DNA from: Methyloversatilis sp.
Lineage (GTDB): Bacteria; Pseudomonadota; Gammaproteobacteria; Burkholderiales; Rhodocyclaceae
Assembly (NCBI RefSeq): GCF_030696805.1
Contig: NZ_JAUYRO010000036.1
Span: 1 to 64,000, forward strand
DNA length: 64,000 nt
Direction of reading: 5' to 3'
Made by a program: the position numbers and the translations under genes. Under the pieces are notes generated by a model, which was not told the origin of the DNA, searched no databases, and saw only the letters and a program-made list of their open reading frames with translations. How positions within the stretch are numbered: the stretch's first letter is position 1; each line of letters begins with the position of its first letter. Shown here one piece after another: positions 1-11,212 of this stretch.

Positions 1-132
1 TCGCTGCGCTCACCCCAACCTACGGGGGAGTGGGAGAGTGGGAGAGTGGGGGCGGGGCGCGGGTGACGGGCCATGCCGGGGATTGGCGGGGTGCGCGCGT
101 TGCGCCGACGTAGGTTGGGGTGAGCGCAGCGA
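1..132. repeat. Inverted repeat downstream of cbbR
   Basis: A 24-base arm at 1-24 is repeated as a perfect reverse complement at 109-132. The loop contains short GTGGGAGA tandem units around 30-50. It lies just past the 3' end of cbbR and has no coding content of its own. Paired arms with the core TAGGTTGGGGTGAGCGCAGC are a common dispersed palindromic element in proteobacterial genomes. It may act as a terminator-like stem or a REP-type mobile relic. Only the structure is seen directly. Confidence 0.8.
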
Positions 133-156
133 TGCCCAACGCCACCCCCGCACCCG

Positions 157-1134
157 CTACGTCGTCACCCCGTTCCCCGCCGCGCACACCTTCATCGACA
201 GGGTCGTTTGCGGCGGCCGCAACAACTGGTCCTGGATGTGTTGCTGGCCGTGATCGATCAGGAAGCGTTCGAATTCCTCGCCGATACCGGTGAGCTGGCG
301 CGACGCCAGCCGGATCACGTACCACTCGCGCTCGATCGGGTTGTCGGCCACCGGCAGCAGTGTCAGTTCGCCCGATTCAAGCTCGTGACGACAGATGTGT
401 TGCGACATGAACGCAAGGCCGAAACCGGCGGCGCACATCTGTTTGATCGCCTCGTTGCTGGATAGCTCGGAACCGATGCGCAGGTTCAGGTCGGCCTCGC
501 GAAACAGCTGCTCCAGCGTGGTTCGCGTGCCGGAGCCGCGTTCGCGCACCAGCAGGTCCTCCTTCGCCAGGTCGCGTAACGCGAGCCGCTTGCGCGCCAT
601 CAACGGGTGGGTGGGCGCGGCAACGAAAGCCATGGTGTGGCGGGCGAACGGCGTGGCCACCGTCTTCAGGTCCTTCGGCGGCCGACCCATGATGACCAGC
701 TCGACCTCCTGCGTGGTCAGCAGGCGCACGATCTCGTCGCGGTTGCCCACCTTGAGCTTTACCTCGACATTCGGCTGTTCGCGTGCGAACACCACCAGCA
801 TGCGCGGCACCAGGTACTCGGCGGTGGTGACCACGCCGATGCGCAGCCGGCGCGACACCACGCCCCGATAGGCGGCCATTTCGTCGCCCACCTCGCGCCA
901 CAGGTCGAGAATGCGCGCCGCGTAGTCGGCCATCAACTCGCCAGCACCGGTCAGGCGGATGCCACGACCATCGCGCTCCAGCAGCGGCGTACCGGCCGAC
1001 TCTTCCAGCAGCTTGAGCTGTATCGACACCGCCGGCTGGGTCAGGTGGATTTCGCTGGCTGCGCGCGACACGCTGCCCAGACGGGCGACCGCGTGCAGCG
1101 CAGAGAGCTGGCGTAGCGTGGCGTTCTTGAGCAT
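157..1134 (-). CDS. cbbR: CbbR, LysR-type activator of the Calvin-cycle operon
   Basis: A LysR-family transcription factor of 325 residues. The N-terminal winged helix-turn-helix (about residues 1-60, with LTQPAVSIQLKLLE in the recognition region) is followed by a substrate-binding-protein-like effector domain (about 90-300). CbbR proteins activate the divergent cbb operon in response to cellular metabolites. The gene is divergent from cbbL with about 375 bases between them, the classical CbbR arrangement. I chose the ATG at 1134 because an AGGAGA ribosome site sits about 7 bases upstream. A TTG two codons earlier is possible but poorly placed. The family call is clear and the cbb role follows from context. 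Confidence 0.93.
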   Translation of the reverse strand: MLKNATLRQLSALHAVARLGSVSRAASEIHLTQPAVSIQLKLLEESAGTPLLERDGRGIRLTGAGELMADYAARILDLWREVGDEMAAYRGVVSRRLRIGVVTTAEYLVPRMLVVFAREQPNVEVKLKVGNRDEIVRLLTTQEVELVIMGRPPKDLKTVATPFARHTMAFVAAPTHPLMARKRLALRDLAKEDLLVRERGSGTRTTLEQLFREADLNLRIGSELSSNEAIKQMCAAGFGLAFMSQHICRHELESGELTLLPVADNPIEREWYVIRLASRQLTGIGEEFERFLIDHGQQHIQDQLLRPPQTTLSMKVCAAGNGVTT

Positions 1135-2977
<1,843 letters not shown>

Positions 2978-3000
2978 CGCCGCCTGCAGGAGCGACGCCC

Positions 3001-3115
3001 TTCTCCCCTCTCCCGCATCAGCGGGAGAGGGGCCGGGGGTGAGGGAACAAGCGCCGCAGCCCTCACCCGGCGCTACGCGCCACCCTCTCCCGCTGATGCG
3101 GGCGAGGGATTGAAG
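3001..3115. repeat. REPIN-type palindromic repeat, copy 1 (cbbL-cbbS gap)
   Basis: Two palindromic units with the core CTCTCCCGCATCAGCGGGAG and its reverse complement sit in opposite orientation about 75 bases apart, so the whole block can fold into one long or two short hairpins. It fills the cbbL-cbbS gap. Closely related copies occur at 7852-7946 and 8115-8209. Such hairpins may affect transcript stability or the ratio of the large to the small subunit, which is inference. This copy differs from the other two in the spacer and has GGGCGAGG where they have GGGAGAGG. Confidence 0.85.
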
Positions 3116-3138
3116 AAACCCTATCCAGGAGAACCACC

Positions 3139-3558
3139 ATGCGCATCACCCAGGGCACCTTTTCTTACCTGCCGGACCTCACCGATTCCCAGATCGCGGC
3201 GCAGATCGACTACTGCCTCGACCAGGGCTGGGCGGTCGGCATCGAGTACACCGATGACCCGCACCCGCGCAACACCTTCTGGGACATGTACGGCAACCCG
3301 ATGTTCGACATCCGCGACGCGACCGCCATCCTGATCGAGGTGAACGCCTGCCGCGCTACCTTTCCGCAGTACTACATCCGGGTGACCGCATTCGACTCGA
3401 CGCACGGCACCGAATCCGTCGTGCTGTCGTTCATCGTGAACCGGCCCGATGCCGAACCCGGCTTCCGCCTGATCCGTACCGAAGAGCCGGGCCGCACCGT
3501 GCGCTACAGCATCGAAAGCTATGCCGTGCAGGCGCGTCCGGAAGGCGCGCGTTACTGA
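3139..3558 (+). CDS. cbbS: RubisCO small subunit, red-type
   Basis: A 139-residue small subunit that caps the L8 core of RubisCO. It starts [16 protein letters not shown] and has the long C-terminal extension (about residues 105-139) typical of red-type small subunits, which form a beta-barrel in the central channel. An AGGAGA site lies seven to eight bases before the ATG. It follows cbbL after a REPIN repeat and precedes cbbX by 14 bases. A remnant of its 5' end recurs at 7967. Confidence 0.97.
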   Translation: MRITQGTFSYLPDLTDSQIAAQIDYCLDQGWAVGIEYTDDPHPRNTFWDMYGNPMFDIRDATAILIEVNACRATFPQYYIRVTAFDSTHGTESVVLSFIVNRPDAEPGFRLIRTEEPGRTVRYSIESYAVQARPEGARY

Positions 3559-3572
3559 AGGAGGTTTGCCTC

Positions 3573-4463
3573 ATGGACGCCGCCACCGTACCGACGACCG
3601 GAATCGCATCACCGCGCTCGATGTTCGCATCGTCCGGCGTGCAGGCGCTGCTCGACCAGCTTGACGACGAGCTGATCGGGCTGGCGCCGGTCAAGGGCCG
3701 CATCCGCGACATCGCGGCGCTGCTGCTGATCGACCGGCTGCGCGCCGAACAGGGCCTGCAGTCGACGCCGCCATCGCTGCACATGTGCTTCACCGGCAAC
3801 CCGGGCACCGGCAAGACCACGGTAGCGCTGCGCATGGCCGAGGTGCTGAAGCAGCTCGGCTATGTGCGCAAGGGTCACATGGTGGCGGTGACGCGAGACG
3901 ATCTGGTCGGCCAGTTCATCGGCCACACCGCGCCCAAGACGAAGGAAATCATCAAGAAGGCAATGGGCGGCGTGTTGTTCATCGACGAGGCCTACTACCT
4001 GTACCGGCCGGAGAACGAACGCGACTACGGTCAGGAAGCGATCGAAATCCTGCTGCAGGCGATGGAGAACCACCGGGACGATCTGGTGGTGATCCTCGCC
4101 GGCTACCGCGACCGCATGGACACCTTCTTTTCCAGCAATCCCGGCATGGCGTCGCGCATCGCGCACCACATCGACTTCCCGGACTACGACCAGGACGAAT
4201 TGATGCACATCGCCCAGCTGATGCTGCGCAACCTGAACTACCGCTTCGACGACACCGCCGAAGCGGCGTTCGAGCGCTATCTCGGCCTGCGCCGCCAGCA
4301 GCCGCACTTCGCCAACGCACGCTCGGTGCGCAACGCGCTCGACCGTATCCGGCTGCGCCACGCCACCCGGCTGTTCGCCACCGACACCGCGCCGACGCGC
4401 GACGCGCTGTGCACCTTGTATGCCGAAGACGTGCTGGCCAGCCGCGTGTTCGCAAGCGATTGA
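3573..4463 (+). CDS. cbbX: CbbX, red-type RubisCO activase (AAA+)
   Basis: An AAA+ ATPase of 296 residues that remodels red-type RubisCO and releases inhibitory sugar phosphates by pulling on the large-subunit C-terminus. The Walker A motif GNPGTGKTT is at about residues 75-83 and the Walker B motif [12 protein letters not shown] at about 130-141. The N-terminal region (about 20-60) matches the CbbX/SpoVK-like helical segment. A GGAGG site precedes the ATG. The gene lies in the canonical cbbLSX order and is probably cotranscribed and translationally close to cbbS. Confidence 0.96.
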   Translation: MDAATVPTTGIASPRSMFASSGVQALLDQLDDELIGLAPVKGRIRDIAALLLIDRLRAEQGLQSTPPSLHMCFTGNPGTGKTTVALRMAEVLKQLGYVRKGHMVAVTRDDLVGQFIGHTAPKTKEIIKKAMGGVLFIDEAYYLYRPENERDYGQEAIEILLQAMENHRDDLVVILAGYRDRMDTFFSSNPGMASRIAHHIDFPDYDQDELMHIAQLMLRNLNYRFDDTAEAAFERYLGLRRQQPHFANARSVRNALDRIRLRHATRLFATDTAPTRDALCTLYAEDVLASRVFASD

Positions 4464-4476
4464 AAGGAAGACCGAC

Positions 4477-5274
4477 GTGCCCGCAATCCGCCCTGACGCA
4501 CTGATCTTCGACGTCGACGGCACACTCGCCGACACCGAAGAGGCTCACCGCACCGCCTTCAACCTCGCCTTCGAACAGCAAGGGCTGGGCTGGAATTGGT
4601 CGCGCGCCGACTACCGCCGCCTGCTGACGACCACTGGCGGCAAGGAACGCATCGCCCGCCACATCGGCGCGCTTGACCTGACGGACGCCGAACGCGCCGG
4701 GCTGCTCGACCGGCTGCCGCAGATCCACGCGGCGAAGACCCGCTTCTACAGCGCCGTGGTGCGCGACGGCGCTGTGCCGCTGCGCCCGGGCGTGGCCCGC
4801 CTGCTCGACGAGGCGGGCCACGCCGGCTGCCGGCTGGCCATCGCCAGCACCACCACGGCGATCAACGTGGATGCGCTGCTGCATGCCACGCTGGGCGCGC
4901 GCGCGCTCGAACGCTTCGCCGTCATCGCCTGCGGCGACCAGGTGGCCGCGAAGAAGCCGGCGCCCGACATCTACCTGCTCGCGCTCGAGCACCTCGGCGT
5001 GCGCGCCGATCAAGCCATCGCCTTCGAAGATTCGCTCAATGGCCTGCGCGCTGCGCGCGCCGCCGGCCTTTGGACGGTGATCACGCCAACCTTCTGGACC
5101 GAAGACAGCGATTTTTCCGACGCCGATCTGGTGCTGCCGCAATTGGGCGATGCCGCCTCGCCGCTGCCGGACGAACCGGGCACCCGCCTGCGCCACCTCG
5201 CATGGCTCGGCTTCGACGAACTGTGCCGGCTGGCCGGCGGCGAGGCGCATCCGGCGGATGCCGCACTGCGATGA
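4477..5274 (+). CDS. cbbY: CbbY, HAD-family sugar-phosphate phosphatase
   Basis: A haloacid-dehalogenase-fold protein of 265 residues. Family members hydrolyse xylulose-1,5-bisphosphate, a misfire product that inhibits RubisCO. The first HAD motif [11 protein letters not shown] is near residues 10-20, and the later HAD motifs [13 protein letters not shown] and AFEDSLNG carry the conserved lysine and acidic residues. I chose the GTG start at 4477, which has an AAGGAAG site six bases upstream. An ATG at 4420 would lie inside cbbX and is rejected. The stop overlaps the next start as ATGA. Confidence 0.93.
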   Translation: MPAIRPDALIFDVDGTLADTEEAHRTAFNLAFEQQGLGWNWSRADYRRLLTTTGGKERIARHIGALDLTDAERAGLLDRLPQIHAAKTRFYSAVVRDGAVPLRPGVARLLDEAGHAGCRLAIASTTTAINVDALLHATLGARALERFAVIACGDQVAAKKPAPDIYLLALEHLGVRADQAIAFEDSLNGLRAARAAGLWTVITPTFWTEDSDFSDADLVLPQLGDAASPLPDEPGTRLRHLAWLGFDELCRLAGGEAHPADAALR

Positions 5275-5975
5275 ACAGACCCCTGCGCATCGCCCCCAGC
5301 CTGCTGTCGGCCGACTTCGCCCGCCTCGGCGCCGAAGTGGCGGCCGTCATCGACGCTGGCGCCGATCTGATCCATTTCGACGTGATGGATAACCACTACG
5401 TGCCCAACCTGACCGTCGGCCCGCTGGTGTGCCAGGCGATCAAGCCCTGGGCCACGGTGCCGATCGACGTGCATCTGATGGTCAAGCCGGTCGATGCGCT
5501 GATCCCGCTGTTCGCCAACGCCGGCGCGGCCATCATTTCCTTCCACCCGGAAGCGAGCGAACACGTCGACCGCACCCTCCAGCTGATCCGCAGCCACGGC
5601 GTGAAAGCCGGCCTGGTGCTGAACCCGGCGACGCCGCTCAACGTGCTCGACCACGTGCTCGACCAGCTCGATCTGGTGCTGTTGATGTCGGTGAACCCCG
5701 GCTTCGGCGGCCAGCGCTTCATCGAGTCGGTGCTGCCGAAGATCGAGGCGGCGCGCCGGCGCATCGACGCCAGCGGCCGCAACATCTGGCTCGAAGTCGA
5801 CGGCGGCGTCAATGCCGATAACGCGGCGCAGGTGGGCGCGGCCGGCGCCGACACCCTGGTCGCCGGCTCGGCCGTGTTCACCGGCGGCCGCTACGCCGAT
5901 TCCATTCGCACGCTGCGCGAACGCGCCCTCGTGGGCCGCGCGCAGGCACTTACCGCCGAGGCCATCCATGCTTGA
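5271..5975 (+). CDS. cbbE: Ribulose-phosphate 3-epimerase
   Basis: Interconverts ribulose-5-phosphate and xylulose-5-phosphate in the regenerative part of the Calvin cycle. The 234-residue TIM-barrel begins with [15 protein letters not shown] and contains [13 protein letters not shown] (metal-binding His and Asp), the DVHLM signature, the [11 protein letters not shown] loop and EVDGGVN. The ATG overlaps the cbbY stop (ATGA), so translation is probably coupled. The 3' end overlaps cbbZ by eight bases. Confidence 0.97.
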   Translation: MNRPLRIAPSLLSADFARLGAEVAAVIDAGADLIHFDVMDNHYVPNLTVGPLVCQAIKPWATVPIDVHLMVKPVDALIPLFANAGAAIISFHPEASEHVDRTLQLIRSHGVKAGLVLNPATPLNVLDHVLDQLDLVLLMSVNPGFGGQRFIESVLPKIEAARRRIDASGRNIWLEVDGGVNADNAAQVGAAGADTLVAGSAVFTGGRYADSIRTLRERALVGRAQALTAEAIHA

Positions 5976-6684
5976 CCTGTGCCACAAACCAAGCCGCATC
6001 CACGCCATCGCCTTCGATCTCGACGGCACCCTGGTCGACAGTGCCGCCGACATCTGGCACGCGCTGAACTTCGGTCTGTCGCAGGCCGGCCTGCCCGCTG
6101 TCGATCTCGTCACCGTGCGTGGCTGGATCGGCGGCGGGCCGGATCGGCTGATCTCGCGCGCACTCGACCATCTCGGCCTCGCGCACAGCGACGGCACGCT
6201 GCACGCCCGGCTGCGCGCCGATTTCGACCACGCCACGCTGGAGGCGCCGCTCGATCACGGCATGGTCTATGACGGTATCGAAGAAATGGTCGAAGGCCTG
6301 TACGCCATCTGCCCGCTGGTGGTGGTGACCAACAAGCCGACGCCGCTGGCGCGTGCGGTACTCGGCGCCGCCGGCCTGCTGCCCTTCATGTCGTCGGTCT
6401 ACGGCGGCGACCGCAGCGAACTGCTCAAACCCTCGCCCGCGCTGCTTGAGGCCGCCGCTACCCGGCTCGCAGTGAATCCGGCGCAACTGCTGATGGTCGG
6501 CGACAGTTCAGCCGACCTGCTTGCTGCGCAGGCCGCCGGCTGCCCGGTCGCGCTGGTGGGCTGGGGATACGGGACAGCGGGGGGAGCGCACGCCAGCGCA
6601 CCCGGCGTCGACGCCTGGCCGGTCGGCTCGCCGTCGCAACTGCTCGCGGAAATGAGCGCGCGCTTCAAGGAAGAGACCGAATAG
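5968..6684 (+). CDS. cbbZ: Phosphoglycolate phosphatase
   Basis: A HAD hydrolase of 238 residues that removes 2-phosphoglycolate, the product of the RubisCO oxygenase reaction. HAD motif [15 protein letters not shown] is at about residues 15-28, motif II VVTNKPT is near 118, and the C-terminal acidic motif is [12 protein letters not shown]. The small helical cap lies between motifs I and II as in Gph proteins. The start overlaps the end of cbbE. The order E-Z-F-P-T differs from the E-F-P-T-Z order I recall for Cupriavidus. Confidence 0.95.
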   Translation: MLDLCHKPSRIHAIAFDLDGTLVDSAADIWHALNFGLSQAGLPAVDLVTVRGWIGGGPDRLISRALDHLGLAHSDGTLHARLRADFDHATLEAPLDHGMVYDGIEEMVEGLYAICPLVVVTNKPTPLARAVLGAAGLLPFMSSVYGGDRSELLKPSPALLEAAATRLAVNPAQLLMVGDSSADLLAAQAAGCPVALVGWGYGTAGGAHASAPGVDAWPVGSPSQLLAEMSARFKEETE

Positions 6685-6769
6685 CGCCCAACACACACGC
6701 GGCACACCCGCGCAGCGCCTCACAGACGGCGCACGCATCCAGGCATTCACATCAAGGGAGGAGAGACTC

Positions 6770-7843
6770 ATGCCCACAGGCGGACGCACCACGCTGGTCC
6801 AGTACCTGATCGAAGAACGCCGCCGTCACCCCGAGGCGACCGGCGACCTCAATGCGCTGATCACGGACGTCGCGCTCGCCTGCAAGGCGATTTCGCGCAA
6901 GGTGGCTTTCGGCGGCCTGGCCGGGGTACTTGGCTCGGCTGGCAGCGGCAATGTGCAGGGAGAGGAACAGAAGACGCTGGACCTGCTCAGCAACCAGATC
7001 TTCCTGCGCGCCAACGAATGGGGCGGCCACGTCGCCGCCATGGCGTCGGAAGAACTGGACGACATCGCGCTGCTGCCGGCGCAGTACCCGCGCGGCAAAT
7101 ACCTGCTCGCCTTCGACCCGCTCGACGGCTCGTCCAACATCGACGTGAACGTGTCGGTCGGCAGCATCTTTTCGATCACCCGCGCGCGCACGCCGGGTGA
7201 GGACGCGAAGACGGCCGACTTCCTGCAGGCAGGGCGCGAACAGGTGTGCGCCGGCTACGCCATCTACGGCCCGTCTACCATGCTGGTGCTGACGCTGGGC
7301 CGCGGCACGCACGCCTTCACGCTGGACCCGATGCTCGGCGAATGGGTGCTCAGCCACCCCGACCTGAAGGTACCGGCCGCGACGCGCGAATTCGCGATCA
7401 ATGCGTCGAACAGCCGCTTCTGGGAGCCGGCGGTGCGCCGCTACGTCGACGAGTGTCTGGCCGGGCGCACCGGCCCGCGCGGCGCCGACTTCAACATGCG
7501 CTGGATCGCCTCTCTGGTAGCCGAAACGCACCGCATCCTGATGCGCGGCGGCGTGTTCCTCTACCCGAAGGACAACAAGGATCCGGCCAAGCCCGGCCGC
7601 CTGCGCCTGCTCTACGAAGCCAGTCCGATCGCCTTCCTGATCGAACAGGCGGGCGGCATGGCCAGCACCGGACGCAGCCGGCTGATGGACGTGCAGCCCG
7701 AGTCGCTGCACCAGCGCATCGGCTTCGTGTTCGGCTCCAGCGAAGAAGTCTCGCGCATCGAGGCCTACCACCGCGAACCGCCGGCCGACACCTTCCAGTC
7801 ACCGCTGTTCGGCAAACGCGGCCTGTTCGCCGACGCCGTCTGA
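6770..7843 (+). CDS. cbbF: Fructose-1,6-bisphosphatase class I
   Basis: Hydrolyses fructose-1,6-bisphosphate, and in some proteobacteria related enzymes also act in sedoheptulose-bisphosphate hydrolysis. The protein has 357 residues. The metal-binding signature [17 protein letters not shown] is at about residues 113-130 and the sugar-phosphate contact region EQAGGMAST near 290. A strong GGGAGGAGAG site precedes the ATG. A degenerate copy of the [15 protein letters not shown] segment (about residues 212-226) recurs at 13363-13410. The gene is followed by a REPIN repeat. Confidence 0.97.
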   Translation: MPTGGRTTLVQYLIEERRRHPEATGDLNALITDVALACKAISRKVAFGGLAGVLGSAGSGNVQGEEQKTLDLLSNQIFLRANEWGGHVAAMASEELDDIALLPAQYPRGKYLLAFDPLDGSSNIDVNVSVGSIFSITRARTPGEDAKTADFLQAGREQVCAGYAIYGPSTMLVLTLGRGTHAFTLDPMLGEWVLSHPDLKVPAATREFAINASNSRFWEPAVRRYVDECLAGRTGPRGADFNMRWIASLVAETHRILMRGGVFLYPKDNKDPAKPGRLRLLYEASPIAFLIEQAGGMASTGRSRLMDVQPESLHQRIGFVFGSSEEVSRIEAYHREPPADTFQSPLFGKRGLFADAV

Positions 7844-7851
7844 CCCCGCTT

Positions 7852-7946
7852 TTCTCCCCTCTCCCGCATCAGCGGGAGAGGGGCCGGGGGTGAGGGCACG
7901 GCGTTGCGCCACCCTCTCCCGCTGATGCGGGAGAGGGATTGAAGAA
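7852..7946. repeat. REPIN-type palindromic repeat, copy 2
   Basis: Two inverted palindromic units with the core CTCTCCCGCATCAGCGGGAG flank a short spacer. Over about 93 bases it appears identical to copy 3 at 8116-8209, and it is closely related to copy 1 upstream of cbbS. Its right end continues into a sequence resembling the cbbS leader and cbbS 5' end, which suggests that the repeat and its flank were copied together. Confidence 0.88.
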
Positions 7947-7966
7947 CCGAACCACGGAGAAGCACA

Positions 7967-8004
7967 TGCGCATCACCCAAGACACCGCTTACTTCCTGGC
8001 CCCT
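7967..8004 (+). pseudogene. Remnant of the cbbS 5' end
   Basis: The reading frame opens MRITQDTAYF, compared with [10 protein letters not shown] in the intact cbbS at 3139. The match begins upstream: both follow a REPIN repeat ending in GATTGAAGAA and a short leader with a GGAGAA site. Similarity fades after about 12-14 codons. The frame then runs through a hairpin and the next REPIN to a stop near 8157, so a 63-residue nonsense peptide could still be made. I read this as a REPIN-linked partial duplication of the cbbS start between cbbF and cbbP. Confidence 0.75.
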
Positions 8005-8092
8005 GCAGGAGCGGGCCCTGCCCGCGATGCGGCCTCCATCCACGCGCCGGCGGTCATTCGAGGCCGCCATCGCGGGCAGGGCCCGCTCCTGC
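8005..8092. repeat. Long inverted repeat between cbbF and cbbP
   Basis: A GC-rich arm at 8005-8034 beginning GCAGGAGCGGGCCCTGCCCG is matched by its reverse complement at 8062-8092, with only small interruptions next to the loop. The element resembles the dispersed GCAGGAGCGGGC-type REP hairpins of beta- and gammaproteobacteria. A partial, degraded relative lies downstream of cbbA at about 13210-13235. It could attenuate readthrough into cbbP. Confidence 0.8.
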
Positions 8093-8114
8093 GAAAAACG
8101 TCGCGATCGACGCC

Positions 8115-8209
8115 CTTCTCCCCTCTCCCGCATCAGCGGGAGAGGGGCCGGGGGTGAGGGCACGGCGTTGCGCCACCCTCTCCCGCTGATGCGGGAGAGG
8201 GATTGAAGA
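8115..8209. repeat. REPIN-type palindromic repeat, copy 3 (upstream of cbbP)
   Basis: This appears to be the same sequence as copy 2 over about 93 bases. It ends just before the cbbP leader. The bases after it (GCCGAATCACG) still resemble those after copy 2 (ACCGAACCACG), so the duplication included a little flanking DNA. It makes the cbbF-cbbP gap about 395 bases, the longest gap inside the otherwise compact operon. Confidence 0.88.
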
Positions 8210-8238
8210 GCCGAATCACGATCAAAAGGATTGCTTTC

Positions 8239-9129
8239 ATGTCAGTGAAACACCCCATCGTTGCCATCACCGGCTCGTCCGGCGCCGGCACCACGTCGGT
8301 CACGCGCACCTTCGAGAACATTTTCCGCCGCGAGAACGTGGCCGCCGCCCTCATCGAAGGCGACAGCTATCACCGCTACGACCGCACCGAAATGAAGCGC
8401 ATGATGGCCGATGCGGAAGCCGGCGGCAGTGCGCAGTTCAGCCCGCACTTCAGCCACTTCGGCGAAGAGGCCAACCTGTTTGCCGAACTGGAACAGTTGT
8501 TCCGCGACTACTCGGAAAGCGGCGGCGGACGCAGCCGCAAGTACCTGCACAACGACGACGAAGCCGCGCCGTACAAACAGCCGGCCGGCACCTTCACGCC
8601 ATGGGAGCCGCTGCCGGCGAGCGACCTGCTGTTCTACGAAGGCCTGCACGGCGGCGTGAAGACAGAACATGTTGATGTATCCCGGTACGCCGATCTGCTG
8701 ATCGGCGTGGTGCCTGTCATCAACCTCGAGTGGATCCAGAAGATCCACCGGGACCGCAGCACCCGCGGCTATTCCACCGAAGCCGTGACCGACGTCATCC
8801 TGCGGCGCATGCACGACTACGTGCATTACATCTGCCCGCAATTCACGCGCACGCACATCAACTTCCAGCGCGTGCCGGTGGTGGACACCAGCGACCCGTT
8901 CATCGCCCGCACCATTCCGACTGCCGACGAAAGCCTGGTGGTGATCCGCTTTTCGAATCCGCGTGGCTTCGACTTTCCCTACCTGCTCAGCATGCTGCAC
9001 GACTCGTTCATGTCGCGCGCCAACACGCTGGTGGTGCCGGGCGGAAAGATGGAACTGGCTATGCAGCTCATCTTCACGCCGATGATCCTGCGCCTGCTGG
9101 AACGCCGTCGGCAGCAACTGGCCGCCTGA
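8239..9129 (+). CDS. cbbP: Phosphoribulokinase
   Basis: Phosphorylates ribulose-5-phosphate with ATP to make the RubisCO substrate, the committed step of the cycle. The protein has 296 residues and the proteobacterial (class I) architecture: the P-loop ITGSSGAGTTS at about residues 9-19, the substrate-binding stretch EGDSYHRYDR near 40, and FYEGLHGG near 130. I chose the ATG at 8239, preceded by AAAAGGA. An in-frame ATG 12 codons upstream lacks family similarity. A fossil of its first 19 codons lies at 13429. Confidence 0.97.
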   Translation: MSVKHPIVAITGSSGAGTTSVTRTFENIFRRENVAAALIEGDSYHRYDRTEMKRMMADAEAGGSAQFSPHFSHFGEEANLFAELEQLFRDYSESGGGRSRKYLHNDDEAAPYKQPAGTFTPWEPLPASDLLFYEGLHGGVKTEHVDVSRYADLLIGVVPVINLEWIQKIHRDRSTRGYSTEAVTDVILRRMHDYVHYICPQFTRTHINFQRVPVVDTSDPFIARTIPTADESLVVIRFSNPRGFDFPYLLSMLHDSFMSRANTLVVPGGKMELAMQLIFTPMILRLLERRRQQLAA

Positions 9130-9142
9130 AGGGATGACCGCC

Positions 9143-11212
9143 ATGAACGACGCAAACCGGATCCTGCGCAGGCAATGCGCCAATGCACTGCGCGTACTCG
9201 CGATGGACGCGGTGCAGGCCGCCAATTCCGGCCACCCCGGCATGCCGATGGGCATGGCCGACATCGCCGAGGCGCTGTGGCGCCACCACCTGAAGCATGA
9301 CCCGGCCGACCCGCACTGGCCCGACCGCGACCGCTTCGTGTTGTCCAACGGCCACGGCTCGATGCTGCTGTACGCGCTGCTTCACCTCTGCGGCTACGAC
9401 CTGCCGATGGACGAGCTGCGGCGCTTCCGCCAACTGCATTCGCGCACGCCCGGCCACCCCGAGGTCGACATCACGCCGGGCGTGGAAACGACCACCGGTC
9501 CGCTCGGCCAGGGCCTGGCCAACGCGGTCGGCATGGCGCTGGCGGAAAAGCTGCTCGCCGCGGAATTCAACCGCCCCGGCCACCCCGTGGTCGATCACCG
9601 CACCTGGGTATTCCTCGGCGACGGCTGCCTGATGGAAGGCATCAGCCACGAAGTGTGTTCGCTCGCCGGCACCTGGAAGCTGAACAAGCTGGTCGCCTTC
9701 TACGACGACAACGGCATTTCGATCGACGGCGACGTCGCCGGCTGGTTCACCGACGACACGCCGGCCCGCTTCGAAGCCTACGGCTGGACAGTGGTGCGCA
9801 ATGTCGACGGCCACGACGCGGCGGCGCTGGACGCGGCGATCGAAGCGGCGCTGCGCAGCGAACGCCCGGTGCTGGTGTGCTGCAAAACGAGTATCGGTTA
9901 CGGCTCGCCGAACCGCGCCGGCAGCGCCAAGGCGCACGGCGAGGCGCTGGGCGACGCAGAAATCGCGCTCACCCGCGAGGCGCTGGGCTGGACGGCACCG
10001 CCGTTCGAAATACCCGCCGCGCTGCAGTCCGCCTGGTCGGCGCGCGCCCGCGGCGCGCTCGCCCACCGCGACTGGCAACAACGCTTCGAGCACTACGCCG
10101 GGGCCTTCCCGGAACTGGCGGCCGAACTGCAGCGGCGGCTGCGCCGCGACGCGCCGCCGTCGTCGGAGGCGTTGCGCGCGCTCGAAGCCGCCTGCGACGC
10201 GGCCGAACTGCGCGCCGCAACGGTGGCCACGCGCAAGGCCTCGCAGGACGTGCTGCACATCGTGGCACCGGCGATGCCGGAACTGCTCGGCGGCTCGGCC
10301 GACCTGACCGGTTCCAACCTCACCGACTGGAAGGGCCACCGGCCGCTCAAGGGCGAAGGCACGGGCAACCACGTGCATTACGGCGTGCGCGAATTCGGCA
10401 TGTCGGCGCTGATGAACGGCGTCGCGCTGCACGGTGGCTACCGGCCCTACGGCGGCACCTTCCTCACCTTTTCCGACTATTCGCGCAACGCCATCCGCAT
10501 GTCGGCGCTGATGCACCTGCCGGTGGTGTACGTGTTCACGCACGACTCGATCGGGCTGGGCGAAGACGGCCCGACGCACCAGCCGGTGGAACACGCGTCC
10601 AGCCTGCGGCTGATTCCGGACGTCGACGTGTGGCGCCCGTGCGACGCCACCGAAACGGCGGTGGCATGGCGCGAAGCGCTGCGCCGCGGCGCCACCCCGC
10701 GACCCGGCCCCTCCTGCCTGCTGCTGACCCGCCAGGCGCTGCCGCACGCCGGCGACGGCACGGCGCGCGTCGACGACATCGCCCGCGGCGGCTATGTGCT
10801 GCGCCGGCCGCGCGGCGAACGGCTGTGCCTGATCGCCACCGGTTCCGAAGTCGGCCTGGCGCTGCGCGCCGCCGACCTGCTGGCCGCCGAAGGCCTGCCG
10901 GCGCGCGTGGTGTCGATGCCCTGCGTCGAAGCGTTCGAGCGGCAGGACGCGCGCTGGAAGCAGGACGTCATTCCGCGCCACCTGCCCCGCCTGGCGATCG
11001 AGGCCGGCAGCACCGGCCTGTGGTGGAAGTACGTCGGCGAGCCGGGCGTCAGCGGCGACGTGGTCGGGCTCGACCGCTTCGGCGAATCGGCGCCGGCGGG
11101 CGAACTGTTCGCGCTGTTCGGCCTCACCGCCGAAGCGCTGCACGAACGCGCCCGCGCGCTGATCGACGCGGTGCCTGCCGCCGGCCGCGACGCGCTGTCG
11201 CTGCACGGCTGA
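9143..11212 (+). CDS. cbbT: Transketolase
   Basis: A thiamine-diphosphate enzyme that moves two-carbon ketol units between Calvin-cycle sugar phosphates. It has 689 residues. The N-terminal ThDP domain has SGHPGMPMG near residue 28, the GDGCLMEGISHE cofactor motif near 157, and the substrate histidines. The pyrimidine-binding domain has GEDGPTHQPVEH near 470, and the C-terminal domain begins near 545. The ATG at 9143 is favoured because AAGGG lies about nine bases upstream. An ATG at 9134 has no room for a ribosome site. Its stop overlaps the next start (ATGATG region, one base shared). Confidence 0.96.
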   Translation: MNDANRILRRQCANALRVLAMDAVQAANSGHPGMPMGMADIAEALWRHHLKHDPADPHWPDRDRFVLSNGHGSMLLYALLHLCGYDLPMDELRRFRQLHSRTPGHPEVDITPGVETTTGPLGQGLANAVGMALAEKLLAAEFNRPGHPVVDHRTWVFLGDGCLMEGISHEVCSLAGTWKLNKLVAFYDDNGISIDGDVAGWFTDDTPARFEAYGWTVVRNVDGHDAAALDAAIEAALRSERPVLVCCKTSIGYGSPNRAGSAKAHGEALGDAEIALTREALGWTAPPFEIPAALQSAWSARARGALAHRDWQQRFEHYAGAFPELAAELQRRLRRDAPPSSEALRALEAACDAAELRAATVATRKASQDVLHIVAPAMPELLGGSADLTGSNLTDWKGHRPLKGEGTGNHVHYGVREFGMSALMNGVALHGGYRPYGGTFLTFSDYSRNAIRMSALMHLPVVYVFTHDSIGLGEDGPTHQPVEHASSLRLIPDVDVWRPCDATETAVAWREALRRGATPRPGPSCLLLTRQALPHAGDGTARVDDIARGGYVLRRPRGERLCLIATGSEVGLALRAADLLAAEGLPARVVSMPCVEAFERQDARWKQDVIPRHLPRLAIEAGSTGLWWKYVGEPGVSGDVVGLDRFGESAPAGELFALFGLTAEALHERARALIDAVPAAGRDALSLHG

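Noticed and set aside
3001-3115. CRISPR-like array of palindromic units
   Set aside because: The repeats are two inverted hairpin units per locus without regular spacers, so they are REPIN-type, not CRISPR.
9655-11211. Upstream extension of the GAPDH-like A frame through cbbT
   Set aside because: It is an Arg-rich alternate frame of transketolase. The gene similarity starts only at 11212, where the start overlaps the cbbT stop.
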